Of a stretch of DNA of 64,000 nucleotides, positions 35,600 to 42,924 are shown piece after piece; position 1 is the first letter of the stretch, and each line of letters starts with the position of its first letter. The DNA is from Leptospira paudalimensis (GTDB lineage: Bacteria; Spirochaetota; Leptospiria; Leptospirales; Leptospiraceae), in assembly GCF_026151345.1 (NCBI RefSeq), contig NZ_JAMQPR010000001.1, forward strand, positions 124,231 through 188,230. The letters are read 5' to 3'. Both the position numbers and the translations under genes were made by a program. The notes under the pieces were generated by a model. That model searched no databases, was not told where the DNA came from, and saw only the letters and a program-made list of their open reading frames with translations.

Positions 35600-36892
35600 T
35601 TGAAGAAAGTAATTTTTACTCTTTTGTCATTTGTTATCTTAATTTGTAAAAACAGTCCAATCGAAACTTCGATTGTCATTGAACGGATCCAAGCTGCGTC
35701 ATCTGCAGATGGAACAAATCCAATCAATGTTTTCATTCCAGGGAAACTTTGGAAACCGGAGACAAGTTTGGATGGGATTACTATCTTTTTTTCCAATGGT
35801 GCCAAATGGAACCAAGCAGGAAAAACCGATGGTCGTGCTTACTTCAATGAAATCTCCATTGAATGCCAAGAGAAAAAAGGATATGTTTCTCTTTACAAAG
35901 ATGGAAGTTACGCTACTAATTTTGATTGTTCGAAAGAAACTCCTCTAAAAATCAAATCCAATGGAATTCATGTCATTTATCTTTTGCCCGATGGAGCAAA
36001 TGGAATCAAAACTGTTTCTTTTTTTAAAAATGGAAAAAAACTCGATGTTGTATACCCAGAACCAATAGAAGGACAAGTTACAGCAAGTAGTACGCTTCCG
36101 AATTATCCCGCCTATGGTATGTTTGATGGAAGTATCGATTTTGCATGGGTGGAAGGTGTAAAAACGGATGGAGTTGGTGAATCCTTCCAAGTAGAACTCG
36201 AGAAACAAATTGATTTAGCTGGAATCGAAATCTTTAACGGTTACCAAAGATTAGATGCACTTTTTTATAAGAATGGATCTGTAACGGAATTACTTGTTTC
36301 AAATGGGACTGATTCTTTTACGCTTCCGATCGCTGACAAACAAGGTGGGCAAAGGATATTTTTTCCTAAAATTCTTTCTGGCAAAACTTTCACATTTACC
36401 ATTCAAAAGGTAAGGACAGGAAAAACTTGGAAAGACACGGTCATTGCTGAGATCATTTTCTTAGGTGAAAATGGAAAACGTTTCACTGTGATGGACCAAA
36501 ATGCAAATCAATTCAAAGATGAAATCTTGAAAAAATCAAAAAACACAATTTTGGCAGGCATTGTCAACAAAGCTTACTTTGCAGATATACCAGAAGGCAG
36601 AATGGATTATGTATTTAGATCAAATGGTTCATTTGTGATTTGGTTAGATGATTTAAAAGAGAAACGTGTGTTAGATGGAAATTGGGTTTTTTTGGAGGCG
36701 AATGCCACTGAAGCCAAAATCAAAATTTTTGGCAGGGATCATAAGGTAGTAACCCAAAGTTTGGATGTAAACAGCCCTTATTCAGAAACCACTGAAGAAA
36801 AATCGACAGTGATCTTTGGTGATACCCTGCTTGTGAAAAAATCTGGGAATGGCATCCAGATGGTCGGCAAAAAAGTCCAAATTTCGAATTAA
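35600..36892 (+). CDS. Lipoprotein with discoidin/NADase-type glycan-binding-like domain
   Basis: The protein starts at a TTG (35600), giving MKKVIFTLLSFVILIC with lipobox Cys16. Residues about 150-290 resemble the galactose-binding-like beta-sandwich of NADase-type glycan-binding domains: SSTLPNYPAYGMFDGS, AWVEGVKTDGVGES, and AGIEIFNGYQRLDALFYKNGSVTEL. The N-terminal part has a jelly-roll-like composition with two cysteines. The C-terminal 100 residues are a separate beta domain. Probably a surface lipoprotein binding carbohydrate. It is followed at 5 bases by the GT-C-like membrane protein, so it likely heads that operon. Confidence 0.78.
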   Translation: MKKVIFTLLSFVILICKNSPIETSIVIERIQAASSADGTNPINVFIPGKLWKPETSLDGITIFFSNGAKWNQAGKTDGRAYFNEISIECQEKKGYVSLYKDGSYATNFDCSKETPLKIKSNGIHVIYLLPDGANGIKTVSFFKNGKKLDVVYPEPIEGQVTASSTLPNYPAYGMFDGSIDFAWVEGVKTDGVGESFQVELEKQIDLAGIEIFNGYQRLDALFYKNGSVTELLVSNGTDSFTLPIADKQGGQRIFFPKILSGKTFTFTIQKVRTGKTWKDTVIAEIIFLGENGKRFTVMDQNANQFKDEILKKSKNTILAGIVNKAYFADIPEGRMDYVFRSNGSFVIWLDDLKEKRVLDGNWVFLEANATEAKIKIFGRDHKVVTQSLDVNSPYSETTEEKSTVIFGDTLLVKKSGNGIQMVGKKVQISN

Positions 36893-36897
36893 TACCT

Positions 36898-38169
36898 TTG
36901 TTTGGAAAAGATATTTATTGGTATGGTGTCCAAGCAATTTCCCTTTTAGAAACGGGGGAATTGCATTCACCAGATAGGTCTCCTGTTTTTCGGATTGTTG
37001 CCTTTCTTTTCTCTCTTATGGGAGTGAGTGAAGATAACCTATTTTACTTTCAATTAGTAACGGTTGTTTGGCTCCTATTTTGTCTTTATCTCTCTCGTTT
37101 TTTATTAAAGACACCGATTGACAAATGGAATGTTTTTCCTTCTGCCATGGTTTTTGTTTTGGGTTTTTTATATCCAAAACAAGCCTGGGCTCTTGGATTT
37201 CTCTTTCTTAGTATCGCACTATATTTTTCAAAATTGATCTCAAGACCTATCATCAGATGGATTGGTTCATTGATATTTTTAGTTTTTGCTACATGGTTTC
37301 ACGCGATGGTTGGTGTAATAGGACTTGGAGTTTGGATATTATTCCATCTCCCAAGAAAGTATGATATGATTCTTTTTCTATCTGCTTTGGTTTTACCTCT
37401 CTTAGTTAAATCAGAAACAAATGAACGTTTGGTGGTAGATACTAAAACGTTTCCGATCTTTGCAGCCTATGGTATGGTTGGATTTGGGATACTATGGGAC
37501 TGGATGCGTCTGGTTTTTGGAAAAAATTCCCTGTTGTCCCATGAACCTATTGAGAAAACCATTTCTTTTTTGGGTCTGTTACTTGTTGTACCTATCTTTC
37601 ATTTTGCCGATATCCAATTTCGGATCCTAATTTCTATACTACTAATTGGCTCTCTATTTACTTTAGGTAATCGCAAAGAAGGATTTATCACACTGATGAG
37701 TTTTATATTGTGGGTTACTACCTTAGTCCAATCCCCGCATCTATTTAGTTATCCTTATGAATTGATGTGGAATCCGGGAGAAAAAGCAGCATCCATACCA
37801 GACAATGGTTTACTAGTTGCCCACCATGGTTTTTGTGAGTACTATCATTTCCATTTCCGAAGAGACTGTATGTCATGGGAACCAGATGAAAAGGCGATTC
37901 GCGAAATGCCATTTCAGACAAAGATTTATCGTCTTGTATATGGAATCAGAATGGAAAACCTTAGAGCAAGTAAGGAGAATGGTTTGGATATTTTTTCTTA
38001 TATTGAACCTTTAGGTGAGTACCAATTGGTTTTAGAAGACGAATGGAATCATTATATCCATTGGTTGGAAAAAAGAAATTCAAAACTACTTTCTGTGGCC
38101 AAGTCTTGGAAAAATCCCTATCGTAAACGACCTAGTTTTATCCAGAGAAAACAAAATTATGGAATTTAG
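36898..38169 (+). CDS. GT-C-like polytopic membrane protein
   Basis: A 423-residue protein with about eight to ten hydrophobic helices and a soluble C-terminal tail of about 130 residues. The N-terminus begins GKDIYWYGVQAISLLETGEL, which looks like the first extracytoplasmic loop of GT-C glycosyltransferases, where an Asp and aromatics bind the polyprenyl-phosphate sugar. The usual preceding transmembrane helix is missing. The start is a TTG 5 bases after the previous stop, with no nearby in-frame ATG and a stop upstream, so it depends on translational coupling or the gene is 5'-trimmed. Its 3' end overlaps the vanW-like gene by 11 bases. Confidence 0.65.
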   Translation: MFGKDIYWYGVQAISLLETGELHSPDRSPVFRIVAFLFSLMGVSEDNLFYFQLVTVVWLLFCLYLSRFLLKTPIDKWNVFPSAMVFVLGFLYPKQAWALGFLFLSIALYFSKLISRPIIRWIGSLIFLVFATWFHAMVGVIGLGVWILFHLPRKYDMILFLSALVLPLLVKSETNERLVVDTKTFPIFAAYGMVGFGILWDWMRLVFGKNSLLSHEPIEKTISFLGLLLVVPIFHFADIQFRILISILLIGSLFTLGNRKEGFITLMSFILWVTTLVQSPHLFSYPYELMWNPGEKAASIPDNGLLVAHHGFCEYYHFHFRRDCMSWEPDEKAIREMPFQTKIYRLVYGIRMENLRASKENGLDIFSYIEPLGEYQLVLEDEWNHYIHWLEKRNSKLLSVAKSWKNPYRKRPSFIQRKQNYGI

Positions 38170-39040
38170 AATCTGGAATCGTTCTTCTTCAGTATTTCCA
38201 AAAAAAGTACACAGAAGTGAACTCCGCTTATTTTTAGGAAAACTTTATTTTCAGTGGAAACGATATTTGCGTTGGTTATGCGAACGAAATACATTTGCAA
38301 CTCATCGTATTCATTCGGACAGTTTGGAAAAAGAGTATCCTATTTCCATCTTCACTCATCATTCTCCCATTTACCGTAAACTGAAAGATGTACCTATGTA
38401 CTTACAAGAGAACAAAAAAGTAAATCTCTCGATTGCCATAAGTAAGTTAAATGGAATCATATTATCGCCAGGCGAAGTATTTTCCTTTTGGTATCTGGTA
38501 GGAAAACCTACGAAAAAAAAAGGATATCTGCCAGGGATGCAATTGAAAAACGGAAGTTTTGTAGAACGAACGGGTGGGGGACTTTGCCAGATGGCAAATT
38601 TAATCTATTGGATGACACTACACACACCGTTAACTGTAAAAGAAAGATGGCGCCATAGTTTTGATATCTTTCCAGATTCCAATCGTACACTTCCTTTTGG
38701 ATCAGGTGCTACATTATCTTATAATTACATTGATTTACAAATCCAAAACACAACAAAACAACCATTTGTCCTCCACCTTTGGATCGACAAAGATGAGTTA
38801 TATGGTGAATGGAAAACCCAATTAGAGATTCCTTATTCTTATTTCGTGTATGAATCTTACCATGCATTTTGTGCAGAACCGTGGGGTGGTTATACAAGAC
38901 GAAATACCATTCGTAGGAAGGTAGTTTCCAAAGAAACAAATGGAATGATCGAGGACCAATTGGTGACTGAAAACATCGCTTGGATGATGTATGAACCACT
39001 TTTAGAATCTAAGGAAACCAAAGTCTCAACTTCTGGCTAA
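38159..39040 (+). CDS. VanW family protein
   Basis: A 293-residue protein with the VanW core: the segment LNGIILSPGEVFSFWYLVG, then GYLPGMQLKNGSFVERTGGGLCQMANLIY, ending with a positively charged C-terminal region. No signal peptide is clear. VanW is an accessory protein of some vancomycin-resistance clusters and is common in unrelated bacteria; its biochemical role is unknown. It starts 11 bases inside the preceding gene and lies 57 bases before a VanX-type dipeptidase, so a functional link with peptidoglycan or D-Ala-D-Ala metabolism is suggested. Confidence 0.88.
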   Translation: MEFRIWNRSSSVFPKKVHRSELRLFLGKLYFQWKRYLRWLCERNTFATHRIHSDSLEKEYPISIFTHHSPIYRKLKDVPMYLQENKKVNLSIAISKLNGIILSPGEVFSFWYLVGKPTKKKGYLPGMQLKNGSFVERTGGGLCQMANLIYWMTLHTPLTVKERWRHSFDIFPDSNRTLPFGSGATLSYNYIDLQIQNTTKQPFVLHLWIDKDELYGEWKTQLEIPYSYFVYESYHAFCAEPWGGYTRRNTIRRKVVSKETNGMIEDQLVTENIAWMMYEPLLESKETKVSTSG

Positions 39041-39097
39041 AATCAATTAAAATGGAAATGGTTCACAAACAAAACAAATGGAATTGGCAATAGAAGG

Positions 39098-39802
39098 ATG
39101 ATGGATATAAAATGTAGATGGATCTCCGTTTGTATGAGAATATTCCAAATGATTATTCTCATCATTTTCTCGATAGAGGCAGAACCAAAACCAACAGGTC
39201 TTCTTGTATTCGGAGAAAAAGAATACAAATCCTCTTATCAAAATGATCCCAATCGAGAGTTAGTCAATTTAGAAACGATTCCTGAGATTCTATTGGATAT
39301 CAAATATGCAACAACTGATAATTTTACGGGGCAAAAGATTTATAAAGTAGCAAAAGCATTTGCGAGAAAACCAGTGGCCGAAGCCCTACACAATGCCCAA
39401 ATGGAATTTTTAAAACTTGGTTATTCTATACAAATTTATGATGCCTATAGACCCTACCGAGCAACTGTTACTTTTTATGAAATTATTAAAGATACCCGAT
39501 ATGTTGCCTCACCTAAAACAGGATCAAGGCATAACAAAGGTTGTGCGATTGATCTAACTTTAGTGGATACAAATACAAAACAAGAACTCAAAATGCCAAC
39601 CAAATATGATTCTTTTGAGAAAGCAGCTTGGGCAGAGGCTCCTGTTGCAGATCCAATTACCAAAAAAAATCGAGATACCCTCATCCAAGTACTATCTCAA
39701 TTTGGTTTTCGTGTGAACAAAACAGAATGGTGGCATTTTGATTTTTTGGAATGTAATGAATTTGAAGTGTTGGACATTCCGTTTGAAAGATTAGAAGATT
39801 AG
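39098..39802 (+). CDS. VanX-like D-Ala-D-Ala dipeptidase, secreted
   Basis: Zinc ligands and catalytic residues of the VanX/DdpX family are all present: His145 and Asp152 in SRHNKGCAID, Glu210 and His213 in EWWHFDF, and Arg118 in YRPYR. The enzyme hydrolyses D-alanyl-D-alanine. Unlike VanX of resistance clusters, this one has an N-terminal hydrophobic segment (about 13-28), so it is probably exported, more like DdpX, which recycles D-Ala-D-Ala released from the wall. Several ATGs (39098, 39101, 39134) are possible; AGAAGG abuts the first. No VanA, VanH or VanRS homologue is near, so glycopeptide resistance is not implied. Confidence 0.9.
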   Translation: MMDIKCRWISVCMRIFQMIILIIFSIEAEPKPTGLLVFGEKEYKSSYQNDPNRELVNLETIPEILLDIKYATTDNFTGQKIYKVAKAFARKPVAEALHNAQMEFLKLGYSIQIYDAYRPYRATVTFYEIIKDTRYVASPKTGSRHNKGCAIDLTLVDTNTKQELKMPTKYDSFEKAAWAEAPVADPITKKNRDTLIQVLSQFGFRVNKTEWWHFDFLECNEFEVLDIPFERLED

Positions 39803-39819
39803 TTTTATCGAGGAAATAA

Positions 39820-40404
39820 ATGTTACAAAAGTATTTTTTCATTTCGTTATTGCTATTGACTGGTTCCTTGTTTGCCCAATCAGAAGGGATCACTTCCTTT
39901 GAAGAAAGTGGATTGTATGGTTTCAAAGACAAAAAAGGCAAAGTAGTCATAAAACCTCAGTACGAACAAACTATGGAATTTACCAAATCGGGTGTGGCCT
40001 TTGTGGTTTCAAAAAACAAATGGGTCTGTATCAATACAAAGAACCAACTTTTATTAGAAAGTTTTCTCTATGACAATGGTCCTGACTACATTGTGGAATC
40101 GCGAGCACGGTATGTGGAAGAGGGAAAGATGGGGTTTCACAATGAACGTTGTCAAAAGGTCATCGAGGCAAAGTATGATTTTGCCTACCCATTTGAAAAT
40201 GGATATGCCATAGTATGTAACGGATGTCAGCTGATACCGGAAGGGGAACATAAACGAATCGAGGGAGGTCTTTTTGGGCTGATCGACAAAAAAGGAAAAC
40301 TAGTCCTACCGATCGAATATGAGGCAATCCTAACCATTGATTCTAGAAAACGAAGTGTGGAAGTGAAACGAACAGGGAAATCGGTGACGGTAAAGTTACA
40401 ATAG
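39820..40404 (+). CDS. Exported WG-repeat protein
   Basis: A 194-residue protein with a signal peptide (MLQKYFFISLLLLTGSLFA-Q). Three or four WG-type repeats are visible, each reading about YGF.DKKGKVVIKPQYE: residues about 29-55, 60-100, and 145-185. WG repeats are short beta motifs of unknown general role found in secreted and cytoplasmic proteins. The ATG follows GAGG. It lies 17 bases after the vanX-like gene on the same strand, so it may be transcribed with it. Confidence 0.8.
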   Translation: MLQKYFFISLLLLTGSLFAQSEGITSFEESGLYGFKDKKGKVVIKPQYEQTMEFTKSGVAFVVSKNKWVCINTKNQLLLESFLYDNGPDYIVESRARYVEEGKMGFHNERCQKVIEAKYDFAYPFENGYAIVCNGCQLIPEGEHKRIEGGLFGLIDKKGKLVLPIEYEAILTIDSRKRSVEVKRTGKSVTVKLQ

Positions 40405-40521
40405 AGGGAACTGGGGTGAATAAAGCGGATTGGTGTACAATTTTAAAATGGATGATTTAAAAGAAAATAAAAGCTAAAATTGACTTCAAAATTTCCTTAT
40501 TGTGATTCGCACCCACAATCG

Positions 40522-40947
40522 TTATTTTAGATGCGGTGTCAACACTGGTAAAAAGAAGGAATAATCTTTTTTGCCAATTTGGATCAATCCAAATGTTTCA
40601 CCTTGAGTTTCTAGAAAGATTTTTCCAAAGAACCATCCTTTTTTTGTGTTACAAGTTTTGATCGAATTGAATTCGATTGGAATATGAGTTGGCTCGCTAA
40701 AGGCTGGATTCCGTAACAAATGAAACCTTTTATTTGTTAAAACGAATAACCATTTTCCTGCAGTGTAGCGTTTCTGTTTGGTTTCCAGAATGCTTATGGT
40801 ATAACCATCGACGATTTCATCTTCCTCTAAGAATTGGTGGAGGATTTTGAACTCTGGAACGTAAAGGTATAAAATATCAATGTTGAGATGAGGAAGGTGA
40901 GAGATGAGGGAAAGTATTTGAGATTTGACTGTGTTTTCGCTTAACAT
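40522..40947 (-). CDS. Bacterial PH-like domain protein
   Basis: A 141-residue soluble protein. The segment LEEDEIVDGYTISI, then GKWLFVLTNKRFHLLRN, then FNSIKTCNTKKGWFFGKIFLE has the pattern of bacterial PH-like (bPH) domains, in which LTNKR is the characteristic turn. Those domains mediate protein or lipid contacts. No enzymatic motif. It stands alone with a 117-base gap before it that holds nothing I can identify. The start ATG at 40947 has weak RBS support. Confidence 0.6.
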   Translation of the reverse strand: MLSENTVKSQILSLISHLPHLNIDILYLYVPEFKILHQFLEEDEIVDGYTISILETKQKRYTAGKWLFVLTNKRFHLLRNPAFSEPTHIPIEFNSIKTCNTKKGWFFGKIFLETQGETFGLIQIGKKDYSFFLPVLTPHLK

Positions 40948-41086
40948 GTAGGATTCCTTGGTATTTGTTTTCCATTACTCTATTGAATCTACGATGATTG
41001 TTTGTAGTAAGAATATTTCTCAATCAAACACACAGAATCATGAAAAAGTTTTTACTCCATTCCATGACCTGCGTGCTATTAGTTGG

Positions 41087-41506
41087 CTATACTGCGTTAA
41101 CGACTAAATCTCCACCAGCTTTTACTTCGCCAGCTTCGTTTTTTGCTTCTACAAGTACGGTTACTGTTTTTTTACCATCTTTTTCAAATTTCTTTTTGAT
41201 GGTTCCCACAATTGTGAGTTTTTCGCCGAGTTTTGTCATAGCTTTGAATGTCACACCAAAATAAGCGATGTCTTTTTGGTCAGCCCAAGAAGTACAAAGT
41301 CTTCCCACTTGTGCCATCACATACATACCGTGTGAGATGGTTCCATCGAGTCCTGCTTTTCTTGCGAAATCAGGGTCGTTATGGATTGGGTTAAAATCTC
41401 CAGATGCTCCCGCATAACGAACTAAATTTGCATGTTCGATCACAGGGATATCGAGTGGAGGAAGAGTTTGACCAACTTCTACTTTATCAAATTGAATTTT
41501 TGCCAT
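41087..41506 (-). CDS. MaoC-like hydratase, half-size hotdog subunit
   Basis: A single-hotdog hydratase of 139 residues with the hydratase 2 motif YAGASGDFNPIHND: Asp37 and His42 are the catalytic dyad, and GLDGTISHGMYVMAQ follows. These enzymes hydrate or dehydrate enoyl/3-hydroxyacyl thioesters. It is encoded immediately after another half-size hotdog protein with an acyl-binding-type pattern, the layout of HadA-HadB heterodimers. Good ATG with a purine-rich RBS. Confidence 0.88.
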   Translation of the reverse strand: MAKIQFDKVEVGQTLPPLDIPVIEHANLVRYAGASGDFNPIHNDPDFARKAGLDGTISHGMYVMAQVGRLCTSWADQKDIAYFGVTFKAMTKLGEKLTIVGTIKKKFEKDGKKTVTVLVEAKNEAGEVKAGGDLVVNAV

Positions 41507-41523
41507 AGTTTACCTCCTTGGAA

Positions 41524-41961
41524 TTAATCCTTACGAATGAAAATCGCCATCTCTGCTGAAAGGATAGGATCTTCTTTTTCATCATAGATTGTTGTTTTGA
41601 AAGTTACAATTTCTGCTCTTCCCACTTTTACGTCGGAGATTTCAGATTGTGCGTACACTTTGCCCGGATAAAGGATTTTGTGGTACGTATATTCTTCTTT
41701 CAAGTGAAGGATTTTGGAAAGGTCGATACCGAGTTCCGCCATATCGTTCCAAATTTTTGGGTAACCCCAAAACATGATGACAGTAGGGAAAGTAGGGGGA
41801 GCGGGAACATCAGAGTATCCTGCTTTTTTTGCTTCTTCTACGTCAAAATAGATTGGGTTTTTTTCGTTGATGGCGAGGCAAAATTCTTTAATTTTTCCTC
41901 GTTCCACTGTGAAATCAAAACGATCTAGTTTTTTTCCAACTATATCTTTTGTTATTGCCAT
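41524..41961 (-). CDS. MaoC-like dehydratase partner subunit (FAS1-like N-terminal type)
   Basis: I set the start at 41961 (MAITKD), nine bases after AAGGAG; the frame upstream belongs to the preceding hydrolase and its intergenic sequence. The 145-residue protein has the N-terminal MaoC-type hotdog pattern ([38 protein letters not shown]) but lacks the Asp-x4-His dyad, so it is likely a structural, substrate-binding half. With the downstream subunit it would form a heterodimer like mycobacterial HadAB, a 3-hydroxyacyl dehydratase or R-specific hydratase. Confidence 0.85.
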   Translation of the reverse strand: MAITKDIVGKKLDRFDFTVERGKIKEFCLAINEKNPIYFDVEEAKKAGYSDVPAPPTFPTVIMFWGYPKIWNDMAELGIDLSKILHLKEEYTYHKILYPGKVYAQSEISDVKVGRAEIVTFKTTIYDEKEDPILSAEMAIFIRKD

Positions 41962-41974
41962 TGGCATTTTCTCC

Positions 41975-42841
41975 TTAGTGTTTGTCGATCCATGCAACTA
42001 ACTCTTTAAAGACGAGAGCTCTGTCTTTAGGAAGTTCGTTCATGGTTTCATGGTATAAATCATCAAAAAGTCTCATGGTTTTGTCTTTTGAGGCGACACG
42101 TTCAAATGCATCCACAGTTCCTTCTGGAAGAGCAATTTGATCTTCTTTTCCATGGAACATATAGATTGGAACTTTGATTTTCTCTGCAGATTCCAAAGCA
42201 AGTGTGTAACAGTTAAGAAGGTAATCACCAAGATACGTACATACATTTCCATGTACGAGTGGGTCTTTGACATAGGCATCCACAATTGATTTGTCACGTG
42301 AAATGAGGTTCACATTGAGTCCCGTTGGGATGGTGAGAGTTGGCAAAGCTTTTGCTAAAAAACCACCTGCTGCTTTTTTAATGTCCATCACAAGGTCAGT
42401 TTTGACTTTGATGGGAAGGGCGCTACAAATGTAAGCATCCAAATCATTTTGGTAGTTGTCAGTCGCTGTATAAAGAAACGTAACCGCAGCACCCATTGAG
42501 TGTCCAAGTAAGGTAACTTTACTGACACCTTCGTTTTGTTTGGCGATATCAATGAGTTGTTTTAAGTCTGCAAAAAAATCAGAAAAATGGGTAATGACAC
42601 CTCGGCGTCCATCGGATTTACCATGGCCTCGGCAGTCGATGAGGTAAATGGCATAATTACGTTCCGCCATTGCTTCTAACAAAAAATTGTAACGTCCGCC
42701 GTGTTCCCCAATCCCATGGTGGACAACGAGCACACGTTTGACTCCTGACTTAGGTCGGTAGATCTGGTAATAAATTTTACCACCATCTTTGTTTAGAAAG
42801 GTAGACTCCACGCGGGAGTAGGCTTGTTCCCAATTACTCAT
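41975..42841 (-). CDS. Lysophospholipase/monoglyceride lipase-like alpha/beta hydrolase
   Basis: The start is placed at the ATG at 42841 ([10 protein letters not shown]), since the frame extends upstream only to a TTG. The 288-residue protein has the monoacylglycerol lipase pattern: [21 protein letters not shown], nucleophile Ser115 in GHSMGA, then an Asp in FHGKEDQIA and a His in LYHETMNE. No signal peptide, so it is cytoplasmic or peripheral. Its stop lies 13 bases before the hydratase gene, whose RBS directly follows the stop codon, so the three genes form an operon, perhaps in fatty-acid release and modification. Confidence 0.88.
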   Translation of the reverse strand: MSNWEQAYSRVESTFLNKDGGKIYYQIYRPKSGVKRVLVVHHGIGEHGGRYNFLLEAMAERNYAIYLIDCRGHGKSDGRRGVITHFSDFFADLKQLIDIAKQNEGVSKVTLLGHSMGAAVTFLYTATDNYQNDLDAYICSALPIKVKTDLVMDIKKAAGGFLAKALPTLTIPTGLNVNLISRDKSIVDAYVKDPLVHGNVCTYLGDYLLNCYTLALESAEKIKVPIYMFHGKEDQIALPEGTVDAFERVASKDKTMRLFDDLYHETMNELPKDRALVFKELVAWIDKH

Positions 42842-42924
42842 AGATGTCAAGGATGGATGATGGAAACCTAAAAAGAAACAACTTTTCCTATTCTTAGGAA
42901 ACCTGTTTTGCAAACTGGTTCCAA

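Noticed and set aside
39098..39802. Vancomycin-resistance cluster.
   Set aside because: Only VanW and VanX homologues are present; the ligase, dehydrogenase and two-component genes are missing, and VanX here looks exported.
40998..41264. A plus-strand ORF beginning like a signal peptide (MKKFLLHSMT...).
   Set aside because: Its downstream part is antisense to the MaoC-like gene with a low-complexity Ser/Thr-rich composition typical of shadow frames; no RBS or conserved pattern.
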